DNA of 64,000 nt from Chlorops oryzae. Lineage: Eukaryota; Arthropoda; Insecta; Diptera; Chloropidae. Shown here in pieces: positions 59,501 to 64,000 of this stretch. Under the pieces are notes generated by a model that made no database searches, was not told the DNA's origin, and was given only the letters and a program-made list of their open reading frames with translations. The DNA lies in contig CM035807.1 of NCBI GenBank assembly GCA_020466095.1, positions 21,188,985 to 21,252,984 of the forward strand, in the 5' to 3' direction. The position numbers were made by a program, and so were the translations under genes. How positions within the stretch are numbered: position 1 is the stretch's first letter; every line of letters begins with the position of its first letter.

Positions 59501-62196
59501 AACAAAAGCTCTATGCACAATCGGCCATAAAGGACACGAAACAGTATTCAGCACAGGAGTATGAACAAATACAGCAGCAGCAGCAGCAGCCGCCGCCACA
59601 TCCACAAGCTAATTCTGATAGACCTGTTGACTCTGGATCAGTTCAATTACAGCAACAGCAACCACCGCAGCAAGAAACCTACAATCGACACAGTCCTGTG
59701 CCACACACCGTGTACCTACGACCTCAGCTTGCTGTGCCCCCCAACAATCAGCAGACAGCACCATCAAAATCATCAACGAAACCATTTCAACATGTCCTAC
59801 AAATACCAGTGCGGACACTGCTGAGCGAAATGGATTCGCTACCGAAGAAGGCAAATCAAAATACCGTGATGCAACCGCAACGTTTTCGTGTCAAGCAGCA
59901 ATCTAAGTACATTGATTCTTACGGGTAAGATTGAGATTGACAGGCAATGGATTGGGAGATATTTTTTTTTTTAAAGCTTTTACACCTCACCACGCTCATG
60001 CCCATTTATCATTGAACCTTAAGTACGAATGATTATGAATTATGAAGCTTGAATTTTTAAGAACAATTCTTTTGCAGAAATACATAGATGAAGATAATTG
60101 ACCAATTTGTTTTTAATATACGTGAGTCTATTTATATTTACTTTCCATAGTGTCAATCCCAACTCTCAGTACGCTGAGCAAGAAGAGCCAAAACAAGCTA
60201 TAGAAGAACACCACCGATATTCTCAAAACATACCTAATCAGCAATTGGAAACAAATTCCATACCCCCACCACCTTCACCACCACCTGCAGCTTTTATTAT
60301 TCTCTCGACTTCCAAGCCACCATACCCAGAAGCCATTTCACATCAGCAACATGAATACCCTCCTCAATATCATCCTGCAACTCAGAGACCAGCAATATAT
60401 CAACATTCGCCAACTTTGCGTTTACAACCGATTTCTGCAGAAGATGCTAAATATGCATACGCGACAAAGCGTCCGACACAGCTACGGCTGTCGCCGGCAA
60501 CGCCTACACCAATTAAGCATATTACCAAACAATATAAAATCAAATACGTTTCAACCACTCCCAGGTATAGTCATCAAATGATACCGACGCCCTTCAGAGC
60601 AACTAAACTAAGGCCAGCTATGCAATATGAAGAAAACGATTACAATCGACCACCATTACATCAACAACCAACACCGCCTGCCTTGCCAGAGAACTATGCA
60701 CTTGACGATCCAAATGAATTGCCCGATATAAATACTTCATCCTTAGCGGACATACTCCATAAACTTCAAGCGAGTAATCATTTACCAGAAACTCTAACGG
60801 CCGATAATATTGATAATTCGATAAAAACACTCATTAACATATTGAATAATCTAAAGAAATCGAAGAAAATAATACCGAATCCACCGCAACATCATGAACC
60901 ACCAACTGTACCAAGCGACTACGATTATCCCAATGGTCATAATGAAAATCCTCAAGACGAGGAGCACGATTTAAGTTTACTGCCAGCACCACCAGCTTCG
61001 GATGGACCAAGTAAGAATTCTATTTTTATTCATCTAACTGCTCTTAATATGTTAAAAATCTTTCGATTTCTAGATAAGCACCCGGGTCCAAGTACAGGGC
61101 GTGCTGGAATTGATTATCCTGCTTATAGTGAAATACCTCAAACTTCGTTCCAATGCGACTCACAGCGGTACAAAGGATTCTTTGGAGATCCTGAGACAAA
61201 CTGTCAAGTTTGGCATTACTGTGATCTAAATGGTGGTAAGGCATCCTTTTTGTGCCCCAATGGTACTATATTTAGCCAGGTAAGCGGGGTTTTTTATTTT
61301 TTTCCTAATGAAGCTAATTCCATTCTATTTAATGAATTCCGCGCCAGATTGCTCTGACATGTGACTGGTGGTTTAACGTTAAATGTTCAACTACACCACA
61401 GCTCTATGTACTAAACGAACGGCTTTACAAGTACATTCTGCCATTTAATCCGAAATTTCCGGAAGATTATAGCGGACCATTAGTGGATAAGTATGTTATA
61501 GTTTCTCATGGCAAGACTTCTAGGACTTTAGGAAAAAAAAAAAAATCTTTTCTTCGCAGATACCTCGCCATGAAATTTCAGGAAATGGAGGAAAAAATGC
61601 GTTCGGAAAAGGACGCATCCAAAGTGAAGACTGTTCAGGAGGAAAATCACATCGAAGAGACAACTCAAGCACAGGACATAACGTCATCAACTGAAAAATC
61701 TGAAAAACCAAATGAAAAAATTAGCGAACAAAGCTCTGAAAGAAACTTACTAACCGACGATATACCCGAAGATATCGCGCATAAAGGAAGTTTCGATACA
61801 TACGAGAGCTCAACAAAACCGGCGACAACAACGAAGGACTATGAAGAAAATGCATCAAATTCGTTTGCATTAAATCCAATTGTTGTTAAATCTTCAACAG
61901 CCGAACCCGAACACAGCGATGAAGCCAACGATGGTACAACAAATCAGCAGACAGAGAATAACTTGAACAACACAGACGACCAAAATCAGTTGAATGAACA
62001 TATCAACTATCAAAGATCACCATCGATACAACGAGAGAGTAGTGGAAAGAATAAAATAAAGCATCAAAAACGAACAGACGACTCGGACTTATCAAAAATA
62101 GATGTCGAAAAAGTTGAAGTTATCGAACTCAAGTCAGACAAATCATCAGGACGTTTAACGCCGGATGTATTCTTTGCTGGTTCAGATACATCTTAA
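26432..62196 (+). CDS. Large secreted Gln/Pro-rich protein with one chitin-binding domain (CPAP1-like)
   Basis: Nine coding exons: 26432-26483, 57224-57420, 57491-57820, 57877-58413, 59159-59924, 60151-61010, 61074-61279, 61348-61490, 61560-62196. All junctions are GT-AG and phase-compatible. Length is about 1,241 residues after allowing for two single-base frame breaks (near 58114-58136 and 59364-59391). Order: signal peptide (MGWKTFAVSWIWMALAFG start), a long disordered region rich in Gln, Pro, Ser and Tyr, a CBM14 domain at about residues 926-996 (C-x15-C-x5-C-x10-C-x12-C-x7-C, WHYCD, CDWWFNV), and an acidic Ser/Glu-rich tail. Likely role: chitin-associated apical matrix protein. The first intron is about 30.7 kb and holds a kinase gene on the other strand. 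From memory it corresponds to Drosophila CG14304; unverified. Confidence 0.82.
26488..28100. repeat. Old tandem duplication of about 0.8 kb next to the exon 1 donor
   Basis: Copy 1 (about 26488-27404) and copy 2 (about 27405-28100) share ordered blocks: AATCAATTCAT, a T-rich run then GTGG(C/G)A, CACTGTTGCCT-like, AGTCTCAAA(A/C)TAAGGAC, AGCTTGGTCCT, GTGATCAAGATT and CAGCCATGTCTATTC. Each copy has its own insertion: copy 1 at about 26850-27178, copy 2 at about 27576-27805. Exon 1 itself is not duplicated. Confidence 0.75.
28344..28480. repeat. Tandem repeat, unit of about 60 bp
   Basis: AACCCTTTACTGCTTGAT occurs twice, each followed by a TATTGAA block and a GTTTTTATT/GGTTTTATT ending. A third shortened AACCCTCTTAC unit follows. 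Confidence 0.7.
28481..29934. other. Intronic, nothing recognised
   Basis: AT-rich with A/T runs at 28600-28745. A 177-codon open frame at 29245-29778 on the plus strand starts at a non-ATG codon and has no recognisable domain; I do not regard it as a gene. Confidence 0.45.
29936..30015. promoter_or_regulatory. TATCGAT motif cluster 1
   Basis: Several ATCGAT(A/G) motifs within 80 bp, including ACTATCGATAG at about 30002. TATCGATA is the DREF element, and CGATA clusters bind BEAF-32 in Drosophila. Whether they act so here is inference. Similar sequence recurs at 30745-30945. Confidence 0.35.
30231..30279. repeat. Poly(A)-rich tract
   Basis: A runs broken by single C residues. Possibly a retroinsert tail; no body was identified. 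Confidence 0.5.
30745..30945. promoter_or_regulatory. TATCGAT motif cluster 2 (interrupted by the hAT MITE)
   Basis: ACTATCGATACTG (30753), ACTATCGATGGT (30911) and ACTATCGATAGTTCTG (30927) lie around the hAT insertion. Part of the segment resembles 29985-30060, so this may be a dispersed repeat rather than a functional boundary. Confidence 0.35.
30780..30889. mobile_element. 110-bp hAT-like MITE with 8-bp target duplication
   Basis: Starts CAGGGTCGGACTGG and ends CCAGTCCGCCTCTG, imperfect inverted ends of hAT type. The flanks GCTCAGAC (30772-30779) and TCTCAGAC (30890-30897) match at 7 of 8 bases. An internal GGTGGGCCC repeat is present. It is inserted in the TATCGAT-rich segment. Confidence 0.8.
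31179..31290 (-). mobile_element. Second SINE copy, 5'-truncated (tRNA head missing)
   Basis: Shares the body of the 5586-5766 SINE: GGTGGCTGCC, GACACACT and GGGCCCGTTGTG occur in the same order. On the plus strand it begins with several tandem GGTTA units, which would be the SINE's 3' tail on the minus strand. The tRNA-related head is absent, as expected of incomplete reverse transcription. Confidence 0.7.
31291..35890. other. Intronic, mostly featureless
   Basis: Includes a T-rich low-complexity region (31770-31990) and poly(T) runs near 33356 and 34210. A GC-richer patch with (CTG)n lies at 33700-33740. ORFs up to 147 codons are low-complexity with no splice context. Confidence 0.4.
35905..36150. 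repeat. Pieces of a dispersed repeat (GTTGCACGTTGC / TTCAATAGG)
   Basis: GGTTGCACGTTGCGTATTCAATAGG near 35912 (first 20 bases diagnostic) and a shorter CAGTTGCACGTTGCTTATTCAA near 36126. Relatives occur at 19180-19530 and 49125-49460. Family unknown. Confidence 0.5.
36209..36245. mobile_element. Single Tigger-like end
   Basis: On the minus strand it reads CAGTGGACCTCCGGTTATCC next to TA (36246-36247). This matches the end type of pogo/Tigger elements. The partner end was not found. Confidence 0.45.
36248..38100. other. Intronic, nothing recognised
   Basis: A 173-codon ATG frame at 36697-37218 is His/Asn/Lys-rich in part and overlaps trinucleotide repeats. No domain or codon pattern supports it. 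Confidence 0.4.
38241..38582. mobile_element. CAGTAG foldback MITE, copy 2
   Basis: A 342-bp relative of 2297-2534 with the same inverted ends and TA duplication (38239-38240, 38583-38584). It carries an internal duplication of the AAGAAACTCGTATATAAG segment, which accounts for the extra length. It sits in A-rich low-complexity DNA. Confidence 0.85.
38585..39060. repeat. A-rich low-complexity DNA
   Basis: Degenerate AAATAAAAAT-type sequence flanking the CAGTAG MITE on this side; similar sequence lies at 38120-38240 on the other side. Confidence 0.6.
39061..40173. other. Intronic, nothing recognised
   Basis: AT-rich. No supportable gene or element. Confidence 0.4.
40174..40305. mobile_element. 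132-bp CAGTG MITE (pogo/Tigger-like)
   Basis: Starts CAGTGAAACCTCGTTTTCC and ends AAAGAGGTTCCACTG, inverted with mismatches, flanked by TA (40172-40173, 40306-40307). Confidence 0.75.
40308..46872. other. Intronic, nothing recognised
   Basis: AT-rich throughout, with scattered homopolymers (43362, 44710, 45556). The block 43370-43580 is GC-richer and unassigned. The 121-codon ATG frame at 41105-41470 has no recognisable motif; it could be a decayed mobile-element frame. Confidence 0.35.
46873..47321. mobile_element. 449-bp element with AATTTTACACTGAG inverted ends
   Basis: Left AATTTTACACTGAGAAAA (46873-46890) and right TTTTCTCAGTGTAAAATT (47304-47321) are perfect 18-bp inverted repeats. 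An inner CAGTGTATT / AATACACTG pair adds a second level. The AT-rich surroundings hide the target duplication. No coding capacity. Confidence 0.75.
47322..50462. other. Intronic with dispersed-repeat pieces
   Basis: Three relatives of the repeat described at 35905-36150 occur near 49125, 49320 and 49418 (CAACGTGCAATCG, TTAACCGAACCTATGGAATACGC). Otherwise nothing recognised. Confidence 0.4.
50463..50576. mobile_element. MITE with AGGCCC-type ends, second copy
   Basis: Begins AGGCCCATTTGC and ends GCAAACGGGCCCT, so the ends are inverted copies. The interior matches the reverse complement of 727-852 (CGATATCCTCTC, AAATGTCAAAA). The target-site duplication is not clear. Confidence 0.6.
50577..53769. 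other. Intronic, nothing recognised apart from one micro-MITE
   Basis: AT-rich. A GC-richer stretch at 52430-52680 (CTTCTTCTTGGTCGTCGTC) may be regulatory but has no recognisable coding feature. The 51152-51218 element is listed separately. Confidence 0.4.
51152..51218. mobile_element. 67-bp TTAA micro-MITE, copy 2
   Basis: Exact TTAA on both sides (51148-51151, 51219-51222). Inverted ends CCCATTTTGG and CCGAAATGGG. Shares ACAACAACAAATAGCCATT with copy 1 in reverse orientation. One of the smallest elements here with readable target duplication. Confidence 0.8.
53770..54000. mobile_element. 231-bp foldback element with long inverted arms
   Basis: Left CAGTCCTATTCTGAATATTC and right GAATATTCAGAATCGGGCTG. 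The inverted arms extend about 65 bp (CCCGGGGAA, CTTTTCTCGAGA). It is flanked by ATA on both sides (53767-53769, 54001-54003). Related ends occur at 54191 and 62604. Confidence 0.75.
54191..54440. mobile_element. Relative of the foldback element, degenerate
   Basis: Starts CAGCCCAATTCTAAATATTC, like the right end of 53770-54000, and ends near AGGGAATATTG. An internal GGAAAATAACTCTCCCA-like unit is repeated. The interior (GGCCATCACATTCCTTCC) is shared with 62604-62861. Confidence 0.55.
54441..55489. other. Intronic, downstream of the kinase gene
   Basis: AT-rich, with a (TTG)n microsatellite at 55371-55425 lying just beyond the kinase stop on its downstream side. The kinase 3' UTR must be here, but I could not place its poly(A) site. 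Confidence 0.4.
55490..56386 (-). CDS. Testis-specific serine/threonine kinase (TSSK family), intronless
   Basis: 298 codons plus stop TAA, uninterrupted. It is a complete protein kinase domain with little else: glycine loop GEGSYATV (33-40), lysine K58 in ACKVI, alpha-C glutamate E77 in RELEIL, catalytic HRDLKCEN (150-157), DFG (170-172), activation segment ETFCGSAAYASPE (188-200) with T189, and DAWSLGVVLF (213-222). The TFCGSAAYASPE segment, compact size and single exon mark the TSSK family, which phosphorylates sperm proteins during spermiogenesis. The gene lies on the opposite strand inside the first intron of the large chitin-binding gene, 838 bp from its exon 2. From memory this is the Drosophila CG14305 (dTSSK) type. 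All catalytic residues are present, so it looks active. Confidence 0.95.
   Translation of the reverse strand: MPRFASNRSALSARNSDVDALAQRGYEVGYKIGEGSYATVITAGYEEQDGQRVNLACKVIDKSTAPTDFVHKFFPRELEILTKIDHPNIIQIHSILQRGPKIFIFMRYAENGDLLTYIKKHGPIEERQSKMWFMQMTKAVKYLHNHDIVHRDLKCENILLSKRMNVKLGDFGFARYCCDENGRDVKSETFCGSAAYASPEIVCGQPYDPRAADAWSLGVVLFIMLNAKMPFEDYNLTKLLEDQRSKRFAFRRNLQDRISGQAKAAVSVLLEPDTSKRWTLREVLNSSWLRDASNNSAP
56387..57223. other. Region between kinase start and exon 2 (likely kinase promoter)
   Basis: Holds the presumed kinase 5' UTR and promoter on the minus strand. Just upstream of the kinase ATG is a repeated TTTCGTTC/TTTCCG sequence (56424-56475, plus-strand reading), then a TATATA-rich run at 56645-56672. 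Fly testis promoters are short and close to the start; I could not assign a specific element. Confidence 0.35.
57224..57820 (+). CDS. Large gene, exons 2 and 3
   Basis: Exon 2 (57224-57420) follows a polypyrimidine acceptor and ends phase 0. A 70-bp intron (57421-57490) precedes exon 3 (57491-57820), also phase 0, ending at donor GTGAGT. The encoded part starts the mature protein and includes LLPPPPAAE, PPPGYIAVPSYFYP and VHLLPPGPADETPF, which look like proline/tyrosine-rich matrix sequence. Confidence 0.85.
57877..58413 (+). CDS. Large gene, exon 4 (contains a frame break)
   Basis: Begins YKTVQHFPPLYEDN after acceptor TTTACAG, then a polyQ run. In this frame TAA occurs at 58138-58140, right after a (GGC)n tract. 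From about 58136 the +1 frame is open to the donor at 58414 (VKSKTINYNYDETPEEP ... FIAIGGLTGPSAENV). One base too many in the GGC/CGG tract explains this. The last codon is split phase 2 and joins exon 5 in frame. Confidence 0.8.
58414..59158 (+). other. Intron 4 of the large gene
   Basis: 745 bp, GTAAGA to ATTATAG. The only intron between exons 2 and 9 longer than about 230 bp. No nested feature recognised. Confidence 0.75.
59159..59924 (+). CDS. Large gene, exon 5 (contains a second frame break)
   Basis: Starts GPAYHIVKDNSPPTEFSP, continues to a polyQ tract at 59364-59384, then the frame shifts by one base to PPPPPSQQQYFNVNELTPQERY. That frame stays open to donor GTAAGA at 59925. Further CAG and CCG repeats encode polyQ and polyP. 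The ends of the exon are phase-compatible with both neighbours, which favours an indel rather than a splice explanation. Confidence 0.8.
60151..61010 (+). CDS. Large gene, exon 6
   Basis: Starts VNPNSQYAEQEEPKQ after acceptor TTTCCATAG. Encodes a His/Pro/Gln-rich region and a more ordered-looking segment (SSLADILHKLQASNHLPE, TLINILNNLKKSKKI) just before the chitin-binding exon. Donor GTAAGA at 61011, phase 1. An ATG at 60098 upstream is intronic read-through and was not used. Confidence 0.85.
61074..61490 (+). CDS. Large gene, exons 7 and 8: chitin-binding domain
   Basis: Exon 7 (61074-61279) encodes GRAGIDYPAYSEIPQTSF, cysteines 1-4 and FSQ. A 68-bp phase-0 intron follows. Exon 8 (61348-61490) encodes cysteines 5-6 (LTCDWWFNVKC) and the LYVLNERLY tail motif. 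Over 88 aligned residues the domain shares 56 with that of gene 1, with no gaps, by hand count. Confidence 0.9.
61560..62196 (+). CDS. Large gene, exon 9: acidic C-terminal tail
   Basis: Joins exon 8 as VDK-YLAMKFQEMEEKM and runs to TAA 62194-62196. The tail is rich in Glu, Ser, Thr, Asn and Lys with no further domain or membrane segment. The preceding 69-bp intron (61491-61559) is also open in frame, so retention would add 23 residues. Confidence 0.85.
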
Positions 62197-62545
62197 GCTC
62201 GACTGTGAAATTTCCTTTAGAATAGCATTATTATTATTATTATTTTTTTTTTAAAGAGTGACTGCCATGATGTATTTTTTTTTTTTTTTCTTGCAAAGTC
62301 AATACGATTTTCTTTTTATTCACTACCGTTTCAAATTAGAAAAATTCAATTTTTTTTTTTATTTTAGAACATTTTTTTATAAAAATGTTTTTTCACAACG
62401 TTTTCGCTTGCACATACATTCTCAACTGCTTATCTTGCCATATTCGTAAAAATTTTATTATAGAAGAAAATATTTATTTTTAAACTTTTTTATGATTGTG
62501 AATATTGATTGTATTATTATGTTCGCTAGGGCCAAGGCAAATAAA
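62197..62545 (+). other. 3' UTR of the large gene
   Basis: T-rich sequence from the stop to a canonical AATAAA at 62540-62545, with further ATAAAT copies just after it. Confidence 0.5.
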
Positions 62546-62603
62546 AATTAATAAATTAAATAAATTTAAAAAATTTTTTTTAAATTTAAATATCAATCTC
62601 TTT

Positions 62604-62861
62604 CAGCGCGATTCTAAATATTCCGTGCGGATTCGAAAAAAAATATCTGCCTTTCTAGCAAACTAGGAAGGGAATATGGTGATGATGATGTCTTTCTTTT
62701 CTCCTAAGTGGAGCATAGAGCCTTATGGAAGGGAATATAAGGGGAGCAAGAATTTCGAACATTTTTAAGTAGAGGTCATCACATTCTTTCCTCTATTGAT
62801 GCTTAGAACACTTCCTTTTATCGACGAGAAAAATTTCTAGGTATAAAATTCCAGGAAATAC
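62604..62861. mobile_element. Second degenerate relative
   Basis: Starts CAGCGCGATTCTAAATATTC. Shares GGTCATCACATTCTTTCCTC and CTTCCTTTTATCGACGAGAA with the 54191-54440 element in the same order. Confidence 0.55.
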
Positions 62862-64000
62862 TCATTTAGAAAAGTTATATTAATATCAGTTACCCTGAGT
62901 CTGTGTCTAAACATCACTTAGCTTTAAGTTGTTACTTATCGGAATTTTTTACTTTGAGGGGTATTTAGAGGACTTCTGCTAATGTAGAAAGGAAGTGAGG
63001 AATCTTGAAGAACAGTTTAGATTTCATAGCTTTCGTACCTTATTAAGTCAAGTTAGGCGTTCACTAAACATCCTATTAATTAATTAATGTACAGATTAGA
63101 TCGAAAATAAACTACGTTAAATTACGACATGACTGTCTATGTTTTCACTCAAATTACTTAATTTTACTTGGCTTTGTTACTTAAAATTTCATTCAGTCTT
63201 GACCTATGGCAATTTGACCCAAACCCTGCAGTAGTGAATAGGTCAACTTATCAAATACGAGTACTCTGAGGGCACTCGGAATATCACTAATCGAAATGTA
63301 TAGTATTTTCTTTGAAAGAATTGACTAGAGCTTGAGTAGCAAGCAATGGTCTATGAAAAGTGCAGTTTAAAAATAATGCGGGAGTGATTATTTATCAATG
63401 ACAGCTCAATGTTACAGAAGACAGTTTAAGTCATTGGTTGGCAAATCAAAAGGGAGTAATCCTGGTATTTTTGTGACTAGTCAGGGAGTTAGTTGGAGAT
63501 AAATATAGGGAACTAAATGGTCTGAAACTTTATATTGTAATAATAATTATTGAACAGTCAACTTGATTAAAGAGACCAGCGAACAAATTCTTCATTAAAT
63601 TTAATTTAATTTACTTGAAGGCTAACCGCTCCTTAAATATAAGATTGCTATAGGTACATGACCTCCTATCCCCCTTAGCATAATTGGTTCTTCAATTAAG
63701 AGGTCTAATGTATACAAAATTTTTATCAACTTACCCTTTGGGCTTTTCGAACATTTTCCCTTGATTGTTTAACGGTATCCAAAACTCTAAAAATATCATC
63801 CTTTGAGCGTTCATTCTTTGAGTGAAAAAAAAAAAAAAAAAAAATAATTAAAAAAGTAAATAAACTTCAAATATGAAAATTAATATAAACTCGTACACAC
63901 CATTTCGGCTAAGGTAACGGAATGATGATTGCTGTGATCAGCTTTTATACAGATTTGGCAATAAATATGGTGGCACTTCTTGCAGTAGTAATTACATATC
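62862..64000. other. Downstream intergenic, nothing recognised
   Basis: AT-rich with a poly(A) tract near 63825-63843. No exon or element recognised. Confidence 0.4.

Noticed and set aside
60098..61357. 419-codon frame taken as a separate protein
   Set aside because: Its first 18 codons are intronic read-through before acceptor 60150, and it reads through introns 6 and 7. It is exons 6-7 of the large gene.
61483..62196. 237-codon frame as an independent gene
   Set aside because: It is exon 9 plus the open intron 8. The splice at 61490/61560 gives VDK-YLAMKF, consistent with the upstream domain.
1..64000. CRISPR arrays, bacterial operons, riboswitches or viral genes
   Set aside because: No direct-repeat/spacer arrays, Shine-Dalgarno-led operons or viral polymerase frames. 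The sequence is plainly insect nuclear DNA.

Overview
This window is AT-rich, intron-rich nuclear DNA from an insect, most probably a higher fly (Diptera). The evidence is short GT-AG introns of 56-70 bp, cuticle-type peritrophin (CBM14) proteins, a single-exon testis-specific serine kinase, and a dense load of small DNA transposons, a Helitron, a LINE fragment and a tRNA-derived SINE. The three genes match my recollection of a Drosophila 3R neighbourhood (CG14301, CG14304, CG14305), but the intergenic and intronic DNA is far more expanded. A non-Drosophila fly with a larger genome, for example a tephritid, is an inference.

Layout. (1) 3550-5464, + strand: the last three coding exons of a small secreted protein with one chitin-binding domain (CPAP1 type). 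Its 5' exon(s) were not found, and an antisense SINE lies in its 3' UTR. (2) 5465-26431: no convincing gene. It holds transposon remnants (TTAA, TA and TAA foldback elements, a Helitron, a 5'-truncated LINE), tandem repeats and low-complexity DNA. (3) 26432-62196, + strand: one large gene. A signal-peptide exon at 26432-26483 is followed by an intron of about 30.7 kb, then eight exons from 57224 to 62196. They encode a Gln/Pro-rich extracellular protein of about 1,240 residues with one CBM14 domain near the C-terminus, related to the domain of gene 1. (4) 55490-56386, - strand: an intact intronless TSSK-family kinase nested antisense in that intron, close to exon 2. (5) 62197-64000: 3' UTR and non-coding DNA.

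The two chitin-binding proteins probably act together or in parallel in the apical extracellular matrix (cuticle or trachea). The kinase is functionally unrelated (sperm development) and simply shares the locus. The large gene shows two single-base reading-frame breaks, both in trinucleotide-repeat tracts. They look more like assembly or repeat-slippage errors than inactivation, because the sequence on both sides stays open and well spliced.

I found no sign of a wholly new multi-gene system. The notable structures are the nested kinase, the two frame breaks, two stop-free 3n introns, an old tandem duplication just after the first splice donor, and a varied set of MITEs whose ends and target-site duplications can be read directly. 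No homology search could be run. Family names rest on motifs, and ortholog names are from memory.
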